This document shows, piece by piece, positions 1 through 6,980 of a DNA stretch of 21,827 nucleotides; position 1 is the stretch's first letter, and every line of letters starts with the position of its first letter. The stretch is from JBFFXF01 sp041569895 (lineage in GTDB: Bacteria > Planctomycetota > UBA8108 > JACQVS01). The stretch spans positions 1-21,827 of the forward strand of contig JBFFXF010000107.1 of assembly GCA_041569895.1 (NCBI GenBank), in the 5' to 3' direction. The notes below the pieces were generated by a model, which ran no database searches, was not told where the DNA came from, and was given only the letters and a program-made list of their open reading frames with translations. Position numbers and translations under genes: made by a program.

Positions 1-74
1 GGGTGAGATCCAGAAACCGGCGCGGGGGCGTTGCTTCCTCTGTCGGTGTCGACTCCACTTCCGTTTCCCACCAC

Positions 75-130
75 GTCCCCGTAGCTCAGCAGGATAGAGC
101 GGCGCTCCCCCCTCAGGGGGGCGGGGGGGG
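75..130 (+). pseudogene. Decayed 5' half of a tRNA gene (duplicate of tRNA-Arg)
   Basis: The first 30 bases (75-104) match the 5' half of the intact tRNA at 202-231 with one difference (C for T at position 90). The acceptor 5' strand and D arm are kept. After position 104 the sequence becomes C- and G-rich runs able to form a hairpin (103-123), and no T arm or 3' acceptor strand follows. It cannot fold as a tRNA. A selC or other specialised tRNA is unlikely because the 3' half is missing. Confidence 0.7.
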
Positions 131-157
131 TGAAATCGAGAAACCGGCGCGGCGGCG

Positions 158-186
158 TTGCTTCCTCTCTCGGCGTCGACTACACT
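158..186 (+). promoter_or_regulatory. Putative sigma70-type promoter of tRNA-Arg
   Basis: TTGCTT (158-163) and TACACT (181-186) are separated by 17 bases and lie just upstream of the tRNA, so transcription would start close to the mature 5' end. The same arrangement appears in the upstream duplicate (TTGCTT at 31-36), but there the -10 reads TCCACT. The match is partial (3/6 and 4/6); position and spacing carry most of the support. Confidence 0.4.
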
Positions 187-201
187 TCCGATTCCCACCG
201 C

Positions 202-278
202 GTCCCCGTAGCTCAGTAGGATAGAGCGGCGGTTTCCTAAACCGCAGGTCAGAGGTTCGAGTCCTCTCGGGGATACCA
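202..278 (+). tRNA. tRNA-Arg (anticodon CCT)
   Basis: A full cloverleaf can be drawn. The acceptor stem GTCCCCG (202-208) pairs with CGGGGAT (268-274), with one G-U pair at the end. The D arm carries GCTC/GAGC. The anticodon stem GCGGT (229-233)/ACCGC (241-245) closes a seven-base loop TTCCTAA with CCT at 236-238. The T stem AGAGG (251-255)/CCTCT (263-267) closes loop TTCGAGT. The discriminator is A275 and the CCA end (276-278) is encoded. It should read AGG arginine codons. A decayed partial copy lies just upstream. Confidence 0.95.
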
Positions 279-590
279 TTCTATCATTCTATCTGCATCG
301 CTCACTTCGAGTTGTGACACGACACTTCTGGAGTCGATGTACCGGTCGTCGCCGGAGTCGATCGCCGGGATGGTACGTGCGAGGAACTCGGACTTCGCAT
401 CCTTCATGAGATTCTCGGGCTGAGGTAACTCCCGCTGTCGGAGGAGATCGTACCCGTTTCCATCGGTCAGGCGCCACGAGTCGCACAATCCGTGATGGGA
501 TCGCGAGCGCGATTGCAGATGGACCGATGGAGGCGAGAGCCTCGATCGGAGTGATCCATCGCTACGGCTGACAACGAGAGGAGCCTTCTC
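279..590. other. Intergenic stretch with no recognised gene
   Basis: About 310 bases between the tRNA and the TIGR03032 gene. I see no conserved open frame, RNA fold or repeat. The only recognised site is the ribosome binding site GAGAGGAG at 576-583, which belongs to the next gene. Minus-strand open frames here are continuations of antisense frames and include the tRNA itself. Confidence 0.5.
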
Positions 591-1676
591 ATGCCCGGAT
601 CCGCCCTGCAAGCACCGCCCGCGAAAGTCCAGAAGCCCGAAGCTTCCGAGTCGTCGTTTCGCATGTCGACCTCGCGCATGTTCCCCCGCTGGCTTGCGAG
701 CCTCGGGGCGAGCATCGCCTTCACGACCTACCAGGCGGGGAAGATCTTCCTCATGGGTGTCGGTCCCGACGGGCGGCTGTCGCTGTCCGAACGCACATTG
801 CCGCGCGTCATGGGCCTCTGCGTGTCCTCCTCGGAGCTCTACGTCGCCACGCTCTATCAGCTCTGGCGTTTCAGGAATGTCCTCGAGCAGGGCCAGACCT
901 TCAACGGCCATGACGCCGTCTACATCCCGCGGGAGTCACGGATTACGGGCGACCTCGACGTGCACGACATCGCCGTCGACGACGAGGGGAGTATCGTTTT
1001 CTCGAACACGCTCTTCAACTGCGTGGCAACCACCGACCGCGAGCACAACTTCCGTCCCCTCTGGCAGCCGCCATGGATCTCGAAGCTCGTTCCCGAGGAT
1101 CGCTGCCATTTGAACGGCGTGGCGCTCCGTGACGGCAAGCCGCGCTATGCGACGGCGGTGAGCCGCTCCGACGTCAACGACGGCTGGCGCGACAAGCGGC
1201 GTACGAGCGGCGTGGTGGTCGACGTCGAGACGAACGAGGTGGTCTGCGAGGGACTCTCGATGCCGCATTCACCACGCTGGCACGACGGCCAGCTGTGGCT
1301 GATCAATTCGGGGACCGGCTTCTTCGGGCGCGTCGATCTCGAGAAGCGTGAGTTCGAGCCACTGGTGTTCTGCCCGGGCTTCGCGCGGGGCCTCAGCTTC
1401 GTCGGCGACTACGCCGTGGTCGGACTCTCCGATCGCCGCAAGAGCCGCACCTTTCAGGACCTCGAACTCGGTGAGAACCTGAAAGCCCGCGACACCGAGA
1501 CCCGCTGTGGACTCCTGATCGTCGACCTCAAGACGTTCGACACGCCGCACTGGGTGCGCTTCGAAGGCGTGGTCAAGGAGCTTTACGACGTCGGGGTGAT
1601 TCCCGGCATCAAGCGTCCCCTGGCGATCGGCTTTCAGTCGGATGAGATCCGCCGCTACCTGTCGTTTGCTGAGTAG
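591..1676 (+). CDS. TIGR03032 / DUF4915 family protein
   Basis: A 361-residue protein that I recognise as the TIGR03032 (DUF4915-like) family of conserved bacterial proteins with repeated strand-rich, propeller-like sequence. Family hallmarks visible are the N-terminal 'ASLGASIAFTTYQAGKIFLMG' region with the following 'RVMGLCV' and 'YVATLYQLWRF', then 'DVHDIAVD', 'LNGVALRDGKPRYATAVS', 'MPHSPRWHDGQLWLINSGTG' and 'CPGFARGLSFVGDYAVVGLS'. The length is about normal. No signal peptide or membrane segment is visible, so it is probably cytoplasmic. The start is supported by GAGAGGAG at 576-583, seven bases before the ATG. A second in-frame Met follows at residue 25 without a better site. The molecular function is unknown. 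The next gene starts 85 bases downstream on the same strand, so co-transcription is possible. Confidence 0.85.
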   Translation: MPGSALQAPPAKVQKPEASESSFRMSTSRMFPRWLASLGASIAFTTYQAGKIFLMGVGPDGRLSLSERTLPRVMGLCVSSSELYVATLYQLWRFRNVLEQGQTFNGHDAVYIPRESRITGDLDVHDIAVDDEGSIVFSNTLFNCVATTDREHNFRPLWQPPWISKLVPEDRCHLNGVALRDGKPRYATAVSRSDVNDGWRDKRRTSGVVVDVETNEVVCEGLSMPHSPRWHDGQLWLINSGTGFFGRVDLEKREFEPLVFCPGFARGLSFVGDYAVVGLSDRRKSRTFQDLELGENLKARDTETRCGLLIVDLKTFDTPHWVRFEGVVKELYDVGVIPGIKRPLAIGFQSDEIRRYLSFAE

Positions 1677-1761
1677 CACGACCGGCGGGTCTCCACAGAG
1701 ATCGTCTGAAGCCATCCAAAAGAAAACCCCGACGAAACACGGTGAGAGGGGACCAGACGTC

Positions 1762-4700
1762 ATGAAGACGACCGGCTATCGCTCGAAGAACCAGCCAGTC
1801 TCGCGACCTCCGACCCGGCAGAGTCTCTGCCGCGCGGCTCGGAAACGAATCTGGAGCCTCGTCAGCACGCGCGCCCGTGGCATACGCACTACCGTGCGCC
1901 GCCGGGTACGGGAGTTTCTCCGTTGCCGGAAGCGGGGTTTCCTGCTGCGCGTACTGCGCGATGGCGCCTTCGCGCTCGCAGTGGCCGGATCTCTTCTCGG
2001 CGGCGGCACGGCCGCGGCGCAGGCGATCGATCTCGCGGACGTCGCGGCTGGCGACGGCGGCTTCGTGATCGAGGGAGCGGGAGAAGCGGTCTCGGGTGCC
2101 GGAGACGTCAACGGCGACGGCGTGCCCGACTTCATCATCGGCGCTCCGCGCGAGGACCTCGACGGCAGGGAGGACGCGGGGCAGAGCTACGTCGTCTTCG
2201 GCAAGGCGGACGGAGCCCCGGTGACTCGGGCGGCCGTCGAGGCCGGCGAGGGCGGCTTCGTCATCCGCGGTTCCGGCGCGGGCGATCGCGCCGGTACGAG
2301 CGTTTCGGGAGCCGGTGACGTCGACGGCGACGGGCTCGCCGACGTCTTCATCGGCGCACCCGGTGCGGATCCGCAAGGTCGAGAGGACGCCGGGGCGAGC
2401 TACGTCGTCTTCGGCAAGGCGGACGGCACGCCCGTCGAGCTCGCCGACGTCGAGGCGGGCACGGGCGGGTTCATGGTGGCGGGAGCGCGCCCCGGGGACG
2501 GGTCGGGCTTCAGCGTGTCGGAAGCGGGCGACGTCGACGGCGACGGGACCCCGGATCTCGTCGTCGGCGCGCCCAGCGCGGATCCGGCTGGCCGCGAAGG
2601 GGCCGGCGCGAGCTACGTCGTCTTCGGTAAGGCAGGCGGCCAAGCGGTGGAGCTCGCCGCGATCGCCGCCGGTGACGGCGGCTTCGTGATGCGGGGCGTC
2701 CACGGCGGCGACGGATCGGGCTGGAGCGTCGCGGGAGCCGGCGACGTCAACGGTGACGGGCTCGCCGATGTGATCGTGGGGGCGCCATTTGTCGACGACG
2801 CCACCGAGAACGGTGACGCGGTCCCTTCCGTCGGGGCGAGCTACGTCGTCTTCGGAAAGGCGGATGGAACGCCCGTGGAGCTCGCCGAGGTCGCCGCCGG
2901 TGACGGCGGCTTCGTCGTTCGCGGGAGTTATTACAGCTGCGCAATCTTCGGAAGGGAACCGTACTGCGGCGACGGCGCCGGCTTCAGCGTCTCGGGAGCC
3001 GGAGACGTCAACGGCGACGGACTCGATGACGTCATCGTCGGCGCCCCGTTCTACGGGTACGACGGGTACGTCCCCGGGAGGAGTGCCGTCGTTTTCGGGA
3101 AAGCCGATGGAACTGCCGTGGAGTTGGCCGACATCGCGGCCGGCGAGGGCGGCTTCGTGATTCGCGGATACTACGGTGGTTATTCGGGCTGGAGCGTCTC
3201 GGGCGCGGGCGATGTCGACGGTGACGGCTTCGACGACGTCGTCGTCGGCGTCCCGCGCTACGCGGAGAGCTACGTCGTCTTCGGCAAGGTAGACGGAAAG
3301 CCCGTGCGGCTCGGGTTCTACGAGGACAACTTCGTGATCTCTGGAGCGGGAGAGGCGGTCTCGGGTGCCGGCGACGTCGACGGCGACGGGCTCGCTGACA
3401 TCATCATCGGTGCGCCGAGTGTACCCGCGAGCTACGTCGTCTTGAGCGGCCTGCGCGACTGTAACCGCAACGGCATCCCCGACGCCGAGGACCTGGCGAG
3501 CGGTACGAGCGCGGACTGCAATCAGAACGGTCTGCCCGACGACTGCGAGGCCGATTGCGACGCCGACGGCGTCCCGGACGACTGCGAGATCTCGAGCGGC
3601 GCGAGCGCGGACTGCAATCAGAACGGTCTGCCCGATGAATGCGAGGCGACGCCAGCAGAGGCACGTCTTCTCGGTTTGGGCATGACGATCCCTTTGGAGC
3701 CCGGAGAAAGCGTGACGAGGGAGATCGCGTTCACGATCCCCGCGGCGTGCTTTCTGGACCGCGGTCAGATCCAGCTCGTTCTCGGCCTCGGTGAGATCGC
3801 GCTCGACTGCATACACGACGCCCCTGCGCCTCTCGACGAGCCCGCTGCGGGCCGCGTCGAGGTGACCTTCACCGCACCCGAGGAGCCGGGCGAATATACG
3901 CTCTACGTGCTCCACGAGGAGGAGGCTTCCTGCGACGACGCCCTGGCGCTCTACACCGAGGAACGGGCTCGCGGGAGGCAGGGCCAGGCGATCGGCACGA
4001 TCCAGGTTGCGGCGCATGAGGACGTCGTCCTGGACGGGTTCTTGATCCGGGGTGCCGGCTCGAGTGTGTCGGGAGCGGGTGACGTCAACGGCGACGGCAT
4101 CCCGGACTTCGTCGTCGGCAATGACGACGCGGCCTCCGAGGGATACAGCGGCGTCGGGGAAAGCTACATCGTCTTCGGCAAGAGCGATGACGCTCCCGTC
4201 GAACTTGCGGCCGTGGCCGCCGGGGACGGCGGCTTCGTGATTCGGGGAACGCTTTTCTGCGACAACGACAACTATGGCAAACAGTGCGATGGCGGCCGCG
4301 CCGGCTTTAGCGTCTCGGGTGCGGGCGACGTCAACGGTGACGGGTTCGACGACGTCATTGTCGGCGCGCCGTCTGCCGGTTTCCTTCACAGCCTTCTCAG
4401 GATACGCGCGGGCTACAGCTACGTCGTCTTCGGCAAGCGCGATGGCGCCCCCGTCGACCTCGGGGCCGTAGCCCGCCGGGACGGTGGCTTCGTGATGTTC
4501 GGGATCAGCGCAGGCGACTCTGCTGGATGGAGCGTCTCGGGCGCGGGCGACGTCAACGGTGACGGGCTCGACGACGTCATCGTCGGCGCGCCGGGTGCCG
4601 GTACCCGCTACGACCCCGAAGACTTCTCTCGCCTCGGCACCCGCACCGGCGAGAGCTACGTCGTCTTCGGCCAGCGCCACGGCTTCCCCGTCGAGCTCGA

Positions 4701-6384
4701 GGACGTCGCCGGGTCGGGTGGCTTCGTGATGAGCGGGATCAGCGAAGGCGACTCTGCTGGACGGAGCGTCTCGGGCGCGGGCGACGTCAACGGCGACGGT
4801 CTCGACGACGTCATCGTCGGTGCCCCGGGCGCAGCGGACGACGCCGGGGAGAGCTACGTCGTCTTCGGAAAGTCAGACAGGGCTCCGGTGGATCTCGCCG
4901 ACATTGCCGCCGGCCGGGGCGGCTTCGCGGTACGGGGAGGCCGCGCAAACGACCGGGCGGGCGCGAGTGTCTCGGGAGCCGGGGACGTCAACGGTGACGG
5001 TCTCGACGACGTCATCGTCGGTGCCCCGGGCGCAGCACACGGGGCAGGGGAGAGCTACGTCGTCTTCGGAAAGTCAGACAGGACTCCGGTGGATCTCGCC
5101 GACATTGCCGCCGGCCGGGGCGGCTTCGCGGTACGGGGAGGCCGCGCAAACGGCGCGAGTGTCTCGGGAGCGGGGGATGTCGACGGCGACGGCCTCGCCG
5201 ACGTCATCGTCGGAGCGCCGAGGGCCTCAGACTCCGCCGGGGAGAGCTACATCGTGTTCGGAAAGGCGGACGGTGCGTCGGTCGAGCTGGACGACATCCG
5301 GGCGGACGAGGGCGGCTTCGCGATCCGGGGGAGTTTCGCGGGCAATCGCCTGGGCTCGAGCGTCTCCGGAGCCGGTGACGTCAACGGCGACGGCCTCGAC
5401 GACTTCATCATCGGCGCTCCGGGCGCCGATGCGAGCTACGTCGTGATCACCCCGAGGGACTGCAATGAGAACGGCATCAGCGATGCCGAGGACGTCGCGA
5501 GCGAGACGAGCGAGGACTGCAACGGCAACGGTGTGCCCGATGAATGCGAGGCCGACTGCGACGGGGACGGTACGCCGGACGACTGCGAGATCTCGAGCGG
5601 TGAGAGCGCCGACTGCGACGCAGACGGCATACCGGACGGCTGCGCGATCTCGAGCGGCGCGAGCGCGGACTGTAATCAGAACGACGTGCCCGATGAGTGC
5701 GACGCAACGCCGCCGGCGCTCTTCGAGGCGGCGCTTCTCGGTCCGAACACGACCTTCCGTGTCGAGCCGGGGGCGAGCGTGACGGCGGAGATCGAATTCG
5801 CGGTCGCGACTCCGTGTTTCCTGAGGCCACCGCAGCTCGTCCTCGGGCTCGGGGCGAGCGCGCTCGAGTGCATCCACGACGGGGCCGCGACGACCGGCAC
5901 ACGCCGTGTCGAGGTGACGATCACCGCACCCGTTGAGCCCGGGGAGCACACCCTCTACGTGCTCTATGAGGAGGAGGCATCCTGCGCACGCGCGCTCGCC
6001 CGATACAGCGAGGGCCGGGCCCGAAGCGGCGAGGTCCACGGGCAGCTTCGGGGCCGCGCGATCGGCGCTGTCATCGTCGAGGAGCCGCCTCGTCCCGACC
6101 CGATCTTCCGTCGCGGCGACGCCAACACGGACGGCGAGGTGGACCTCTCGGACGCGATCCGGACCCTCGGGTTCCTCTTCCTCGGGGACGCCGGCCTCAT
6201 CTGTCGCGACGCCGCCGACGCCAACGACGACGGTGAGGTGGACCTCTCGGACGCGGTCGCGACGCTGGGCGTGTTGTTCCTGGGAAACGGTGAGATTCCC
6301 GCGCCCGGCAGGAACGAGTGCGGCGTGGATCCGACCGACGACGACCTCGGGTGCGAGATACCACCTGGAAGCTGCACGCAGTGA
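1762..6384 (+). CDS. Giant secreted protein: two seven-blade FG-GAP propellers, calcium repeats, C-terminal dockerin-like domain
   Basis: 1540 residues from the ATG at 1762 (GAGAGGGG at 1744-1751); the open frame extends further upstream but without a better start. A very basic N-terminus (about residues 1-67) leads to a hydrophobic segment and a likely signal-peptidase site after AQA88. Residues about 88-562 hold seven FG-GAP/integrin-alpha-like repeats, each with a 'SGAGDVNGDGLDDVIVGAP' calcium loop and a 'SYVVFGK' strand. Residues 564-630 are thrombospondin-3-like 'DCNxNGxPDxCE' repeats and 632-751 a beta-rich module containing 'PGEYTLYVLHEEEASC'. The order then repeats: seven blades (754-1230), calcium repeats (1232-1315) and beta module (1317-1442). 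A dockerin-like EF-hand pair follows at about 1447-1510, with a tail CGVDPTxDxLGC...C. Seven blades is the integrin-propeller number. A surface or adhesive, calcium-stabilised role is inferred; the ligand is unknown. Confidence 0.9.
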   Translation: MKTTGYRSKNQPVSRPPTRQSLCRAARKRIWSLVSTRARGIRTTVRRRVREFLRCRKRGFLLRVLRDGAFALAVAGSLLGGGTAAAQAIDLADVAAGDGGFVIEGAGEAVSGAGDVNGDGVPDFIIGAPREDLDGREDAGQSYVVFGKADGAPVTRAAVEAGEGGFVIRGSGAGDRAGTSVSGAGDVDGDGLADVFIGAPGADPQGREDAGASYVVFGKADGTPVELADVEAGTGGFMVAGARPGDGSGFSVSEAGDVDGDGTPDLVVGAPSADPAGREGAGASYVVFGKAGGQAVELAAIAAGDGGFVMRGVHGGDGSGWSVAGAGDVNGDGLADVIVGAPFVDDATENGDAVPSVGASYVVFGKADGTPVELAEVAAGDGGFVVRGSYYSCAIFGREPYCGDGAGFSVSGAGDVNGDGLDDVIVGAPFYGYDGYVPGRSAVVFGKADGTAVELADIAAGEGGFVIRGYYGGYSGWSVSGAGDVDGDGFDDVVVGVPRYAESYVVFGKVDGKPVRLGFYEDNFVISGAGEAVSGAGDVDGDGLADIIIGAPSVPASYVVLSGLRDCNRNGIPDAEDLASGTSADCNQNGLPDDCEADCDADGVPDDCEISSGASADCNQNGLPDECEATPAEARLLGLGMTIPLEPGESVTREIAFTIPAACFLDRGQIQLVLGLGEIALDCIHDAPAPLDEPAAGRVEVTFTAPEEPGEYTLYVLHEEEASCDDALALYTEERARGRQGQAIGTIQVAAHEDVVLDGFLIRGAGSSVSGAGDVNGDGIPDFVVGNDDAASEGYSGVGESYIVFGKSDDAPVELAAVAAGDGGFVIRGTLFCDNDNYGKQCDGGRAGFSVSGAGDVNGDGFDDVIVGAPSAGFLHSLLRIRAGYSYVVFGKRDGAPVDLGAVARRDGGFVMFGISAGDSAGWSVSGAGDVNGDGLDDVIVGAPGAGTRYDPEDFSRLGTRTGESYVVFGQRHGFPVELEDVAGSGGFVMSGISEGDSAGRSVSGAGDVNGDGLDDVIVGAPGAADDAGESYVVFGKSDRAPVDLADIAAGRGGFAVRGGRANDRAGASVSGAGDVNGDGLDDVIVGAPGAAHGAGESYVVFGKSDRTPVDLADIAAGRGGFAVRGGRANGASVSGAGDVDGDGLADVIVGAPRASDSAGESYIVFGKADGASVELDDIRADEGGFAIRGSFAGNRLGSSVSGAGDVNGDGLDDFIIGAPGADASYVVITPRDCNENGISDAEDVASETSEDCNGNGVPDECEADCDGDGTPDDCEISSGESADCDADGIPDGCAISSGASADCNQNDVPDECDATPPALFEAALLGPNTTFRVEPGASVTAEIEFAVATPCFLRPPQLVLGLGASALECIHDGAATTGTRRVEVTITAPVEPGEHTLYVLYEEEASCARALARYSEGRARSGEVHGQLRGRAIGAVIVEEPPRPDPIFRRGDANTDGEVDLSDAIRTLGFLFLGDAGLICRDAADANDDGEVDLSDAVATLGVLFLGNGEIPAPGRNECGVDPTDDDLGCEIPPGSCTQ
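4798..5189 (+). repeat. Near-identical tandem blades within the second propeller
   Basis: Positions from 4798 and from 4999 align at an offset of 201 bases (67 codons). There are long identical runs through 'DDVIVGAPGAA', 'GESYVVFGKSDR' and 'PVDLADIAAGRGGFAVRGG', apart from a few substitutions. The second copy lacks four codons (DRAG) after RGGRAN. This is much closer than the other blades are to each other, pointing to recent duplication or conversion of one blade. Confidence 0.8.
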
Positions 6385-6409
6385 ATCCACCCCGGAAAGG
6401 CTGGTTCGA

Positions 6410-6440
6410 AACGGGCCTGGTTTTCGGAGCCAGGCCCGTT
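6410..6440 (+). terminator. Rho-independent-type terminator after the FG-GAP gene
   Basis: AACGGGCCTGG (6410-6420) pairs perfectly over 11 bases with CCAGGCCCGTT (6430-6440) around the loop TTTTCGGAG. It lies 25 bases after the stop codon. The following CTTGTT is only a weak T tract. Confidence 0.75.
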
Positions 6441-6476
6441 CTTGTTGGCCGAGACTGATAGCGAGATCGAATCCGT

Positions 6477-6650
6477 CCTGCCGCTTCCGGCTACCGACCG
6501 GCGCAGCGCGCTCCTCGTCGGATAGGTCGTCACCCTCGTCGGTCACGGTCAGGTCGCGGTCGGTTCCCCCGGGAATGTGGTGGGATCTTCGACCACGAGG
6601 CGACCGTTGACGACTCGCGCTTCGAGCGCGAGAGTCCACTCGTCCGGCGG
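6477..6650 (-). pseudogene. Decayed antitoxin-like small protein remnant
   Basis: On the minus strand one frame reads LEARVVNGRLVVEDPTTFPG and then hits a stop. A second frame continues with LTVTDEGDDLSDEERAA, and a third with ALRRSVAGSGR. Joined in order these match the pattern I remember for small antitoxin-like proteins ('ARVxNGRLVVDEPTxLPEG...DDGDDLDDEERAxLHxAL'). Two frame changes and no clear start codon indicate a broken gene. No intact toxin partner is seen next to it. Recognition is from memory and the family assignment is tentative. Confidence 0.35.
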
Positions 6651-6836
6651 TTTTCCTGGTGCTCGTAAGAGCCACCGCGAAAGTCAGTTTACGGAAACCG
6701 GTCGTTCGCTATCTGACTCCGGCGGATCTCAGCGAGGTCGACGCCCAGAAAGAAGATTTGCGTGCGGTCGCGCCCTCCTCCGATCGCTCGCGCGCCGCCT
6801 CCAGTCGAACCGCCCCCGGACCTGGCGGCCATCCTC

Positions 6837-6866
6837 ATGACACTCCGGCCCGCGACCAGCTACAAT
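6837..6866 (+). promoter_or_regulatory. Putative sigma70-type promoter of the seleno-redoxin gene
   Basis: ATGACA (6837-6842) and TACAAT (6861-6866) each match the consensus at 5 of 6 bases, with an 18-base spacer. Transcription would start near 6873, giving a leader of about 108 bases. A hairpin TGGCG-GAAA-CGCCA (6867-6880) lies at or near the transcript's 5' end. Confidence 0.5.
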
Positions 6867-6980
6867 TGGCGGAAACGCCACCGAGACGCTGCAGTGGGCA
6901 CGTACTCCGGCGGAATCGGCGCCCTGCTGCGCGGGCGCTTCCCTGGCGCCGTGTGACCGTCTCCCGCGGGGAGTATTGCC

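Larger units (their letters stand above)
4..231 (+). repeat. Tandem duplication, about 127-base period, covering leader, promoter and tRNA 5' half
   Basis: Positions 4-104 and 131-231 align at an offset of 127 bases with scattered substitutions. The shared part runs from a TGA(A/G)ATC(G/C)AGAAACCGGC start through the promoter-like region to the tRNA D arm. The window begins inside or at the edge of unit one, so further copies upstream are possible. Confidence 0.8.
6441..6980. other. 540-base gap between the FG-GAP and seleno-redoxin genes
   Basis: It holds the antitoxin-like remnant (about 6477-6650), then a stretch without recognised coding content, then the putative promoter at 6837-6866 and the leader of the downstream gene with a small GAAA-loop hairpin (6867-6880). 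No RNA gene or riboswitch is recognised. Confidence 0.5.

Noticed and set aside
75..130. Decayed tRNA copy as a selC or other special tRNA for the selenoprotein
   Set aside because: There is no T arm, 3' acceptor strand or long variable arm. The centred hairpin puts CTC, not TCA, at the anticodon position, and the U before the anticodon is missing.
249..911. 220-residue minus-strand open frame ending in REDSNL
   Set aside because: It reads through the tRNA gene and the antisense of the TIGR03032 gene, a common annotation artefact.
1609..4680. 1023-residue minus-strand open frame
   Set aside because: Antisense of the FG-GAP gene. Its repetitive 'AEDDVA' and 'VAVDVA' sequence is the mirror of the repeats, and no fold or start signal is seen.
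2041..5450. Regularly spaced repeats resembling a CRISPR array
   Set aside because: The repeats are coding FG-GAP blades of variable length with degenerate DNA, and there are no cas genes.
5227..6675. 482-residue minus-strand open frame
   Set aside because: Mostly antisense of the FG-GAP gene. Only its first part overlaps the antitoxin-like remnant, which is reported separately as broken.
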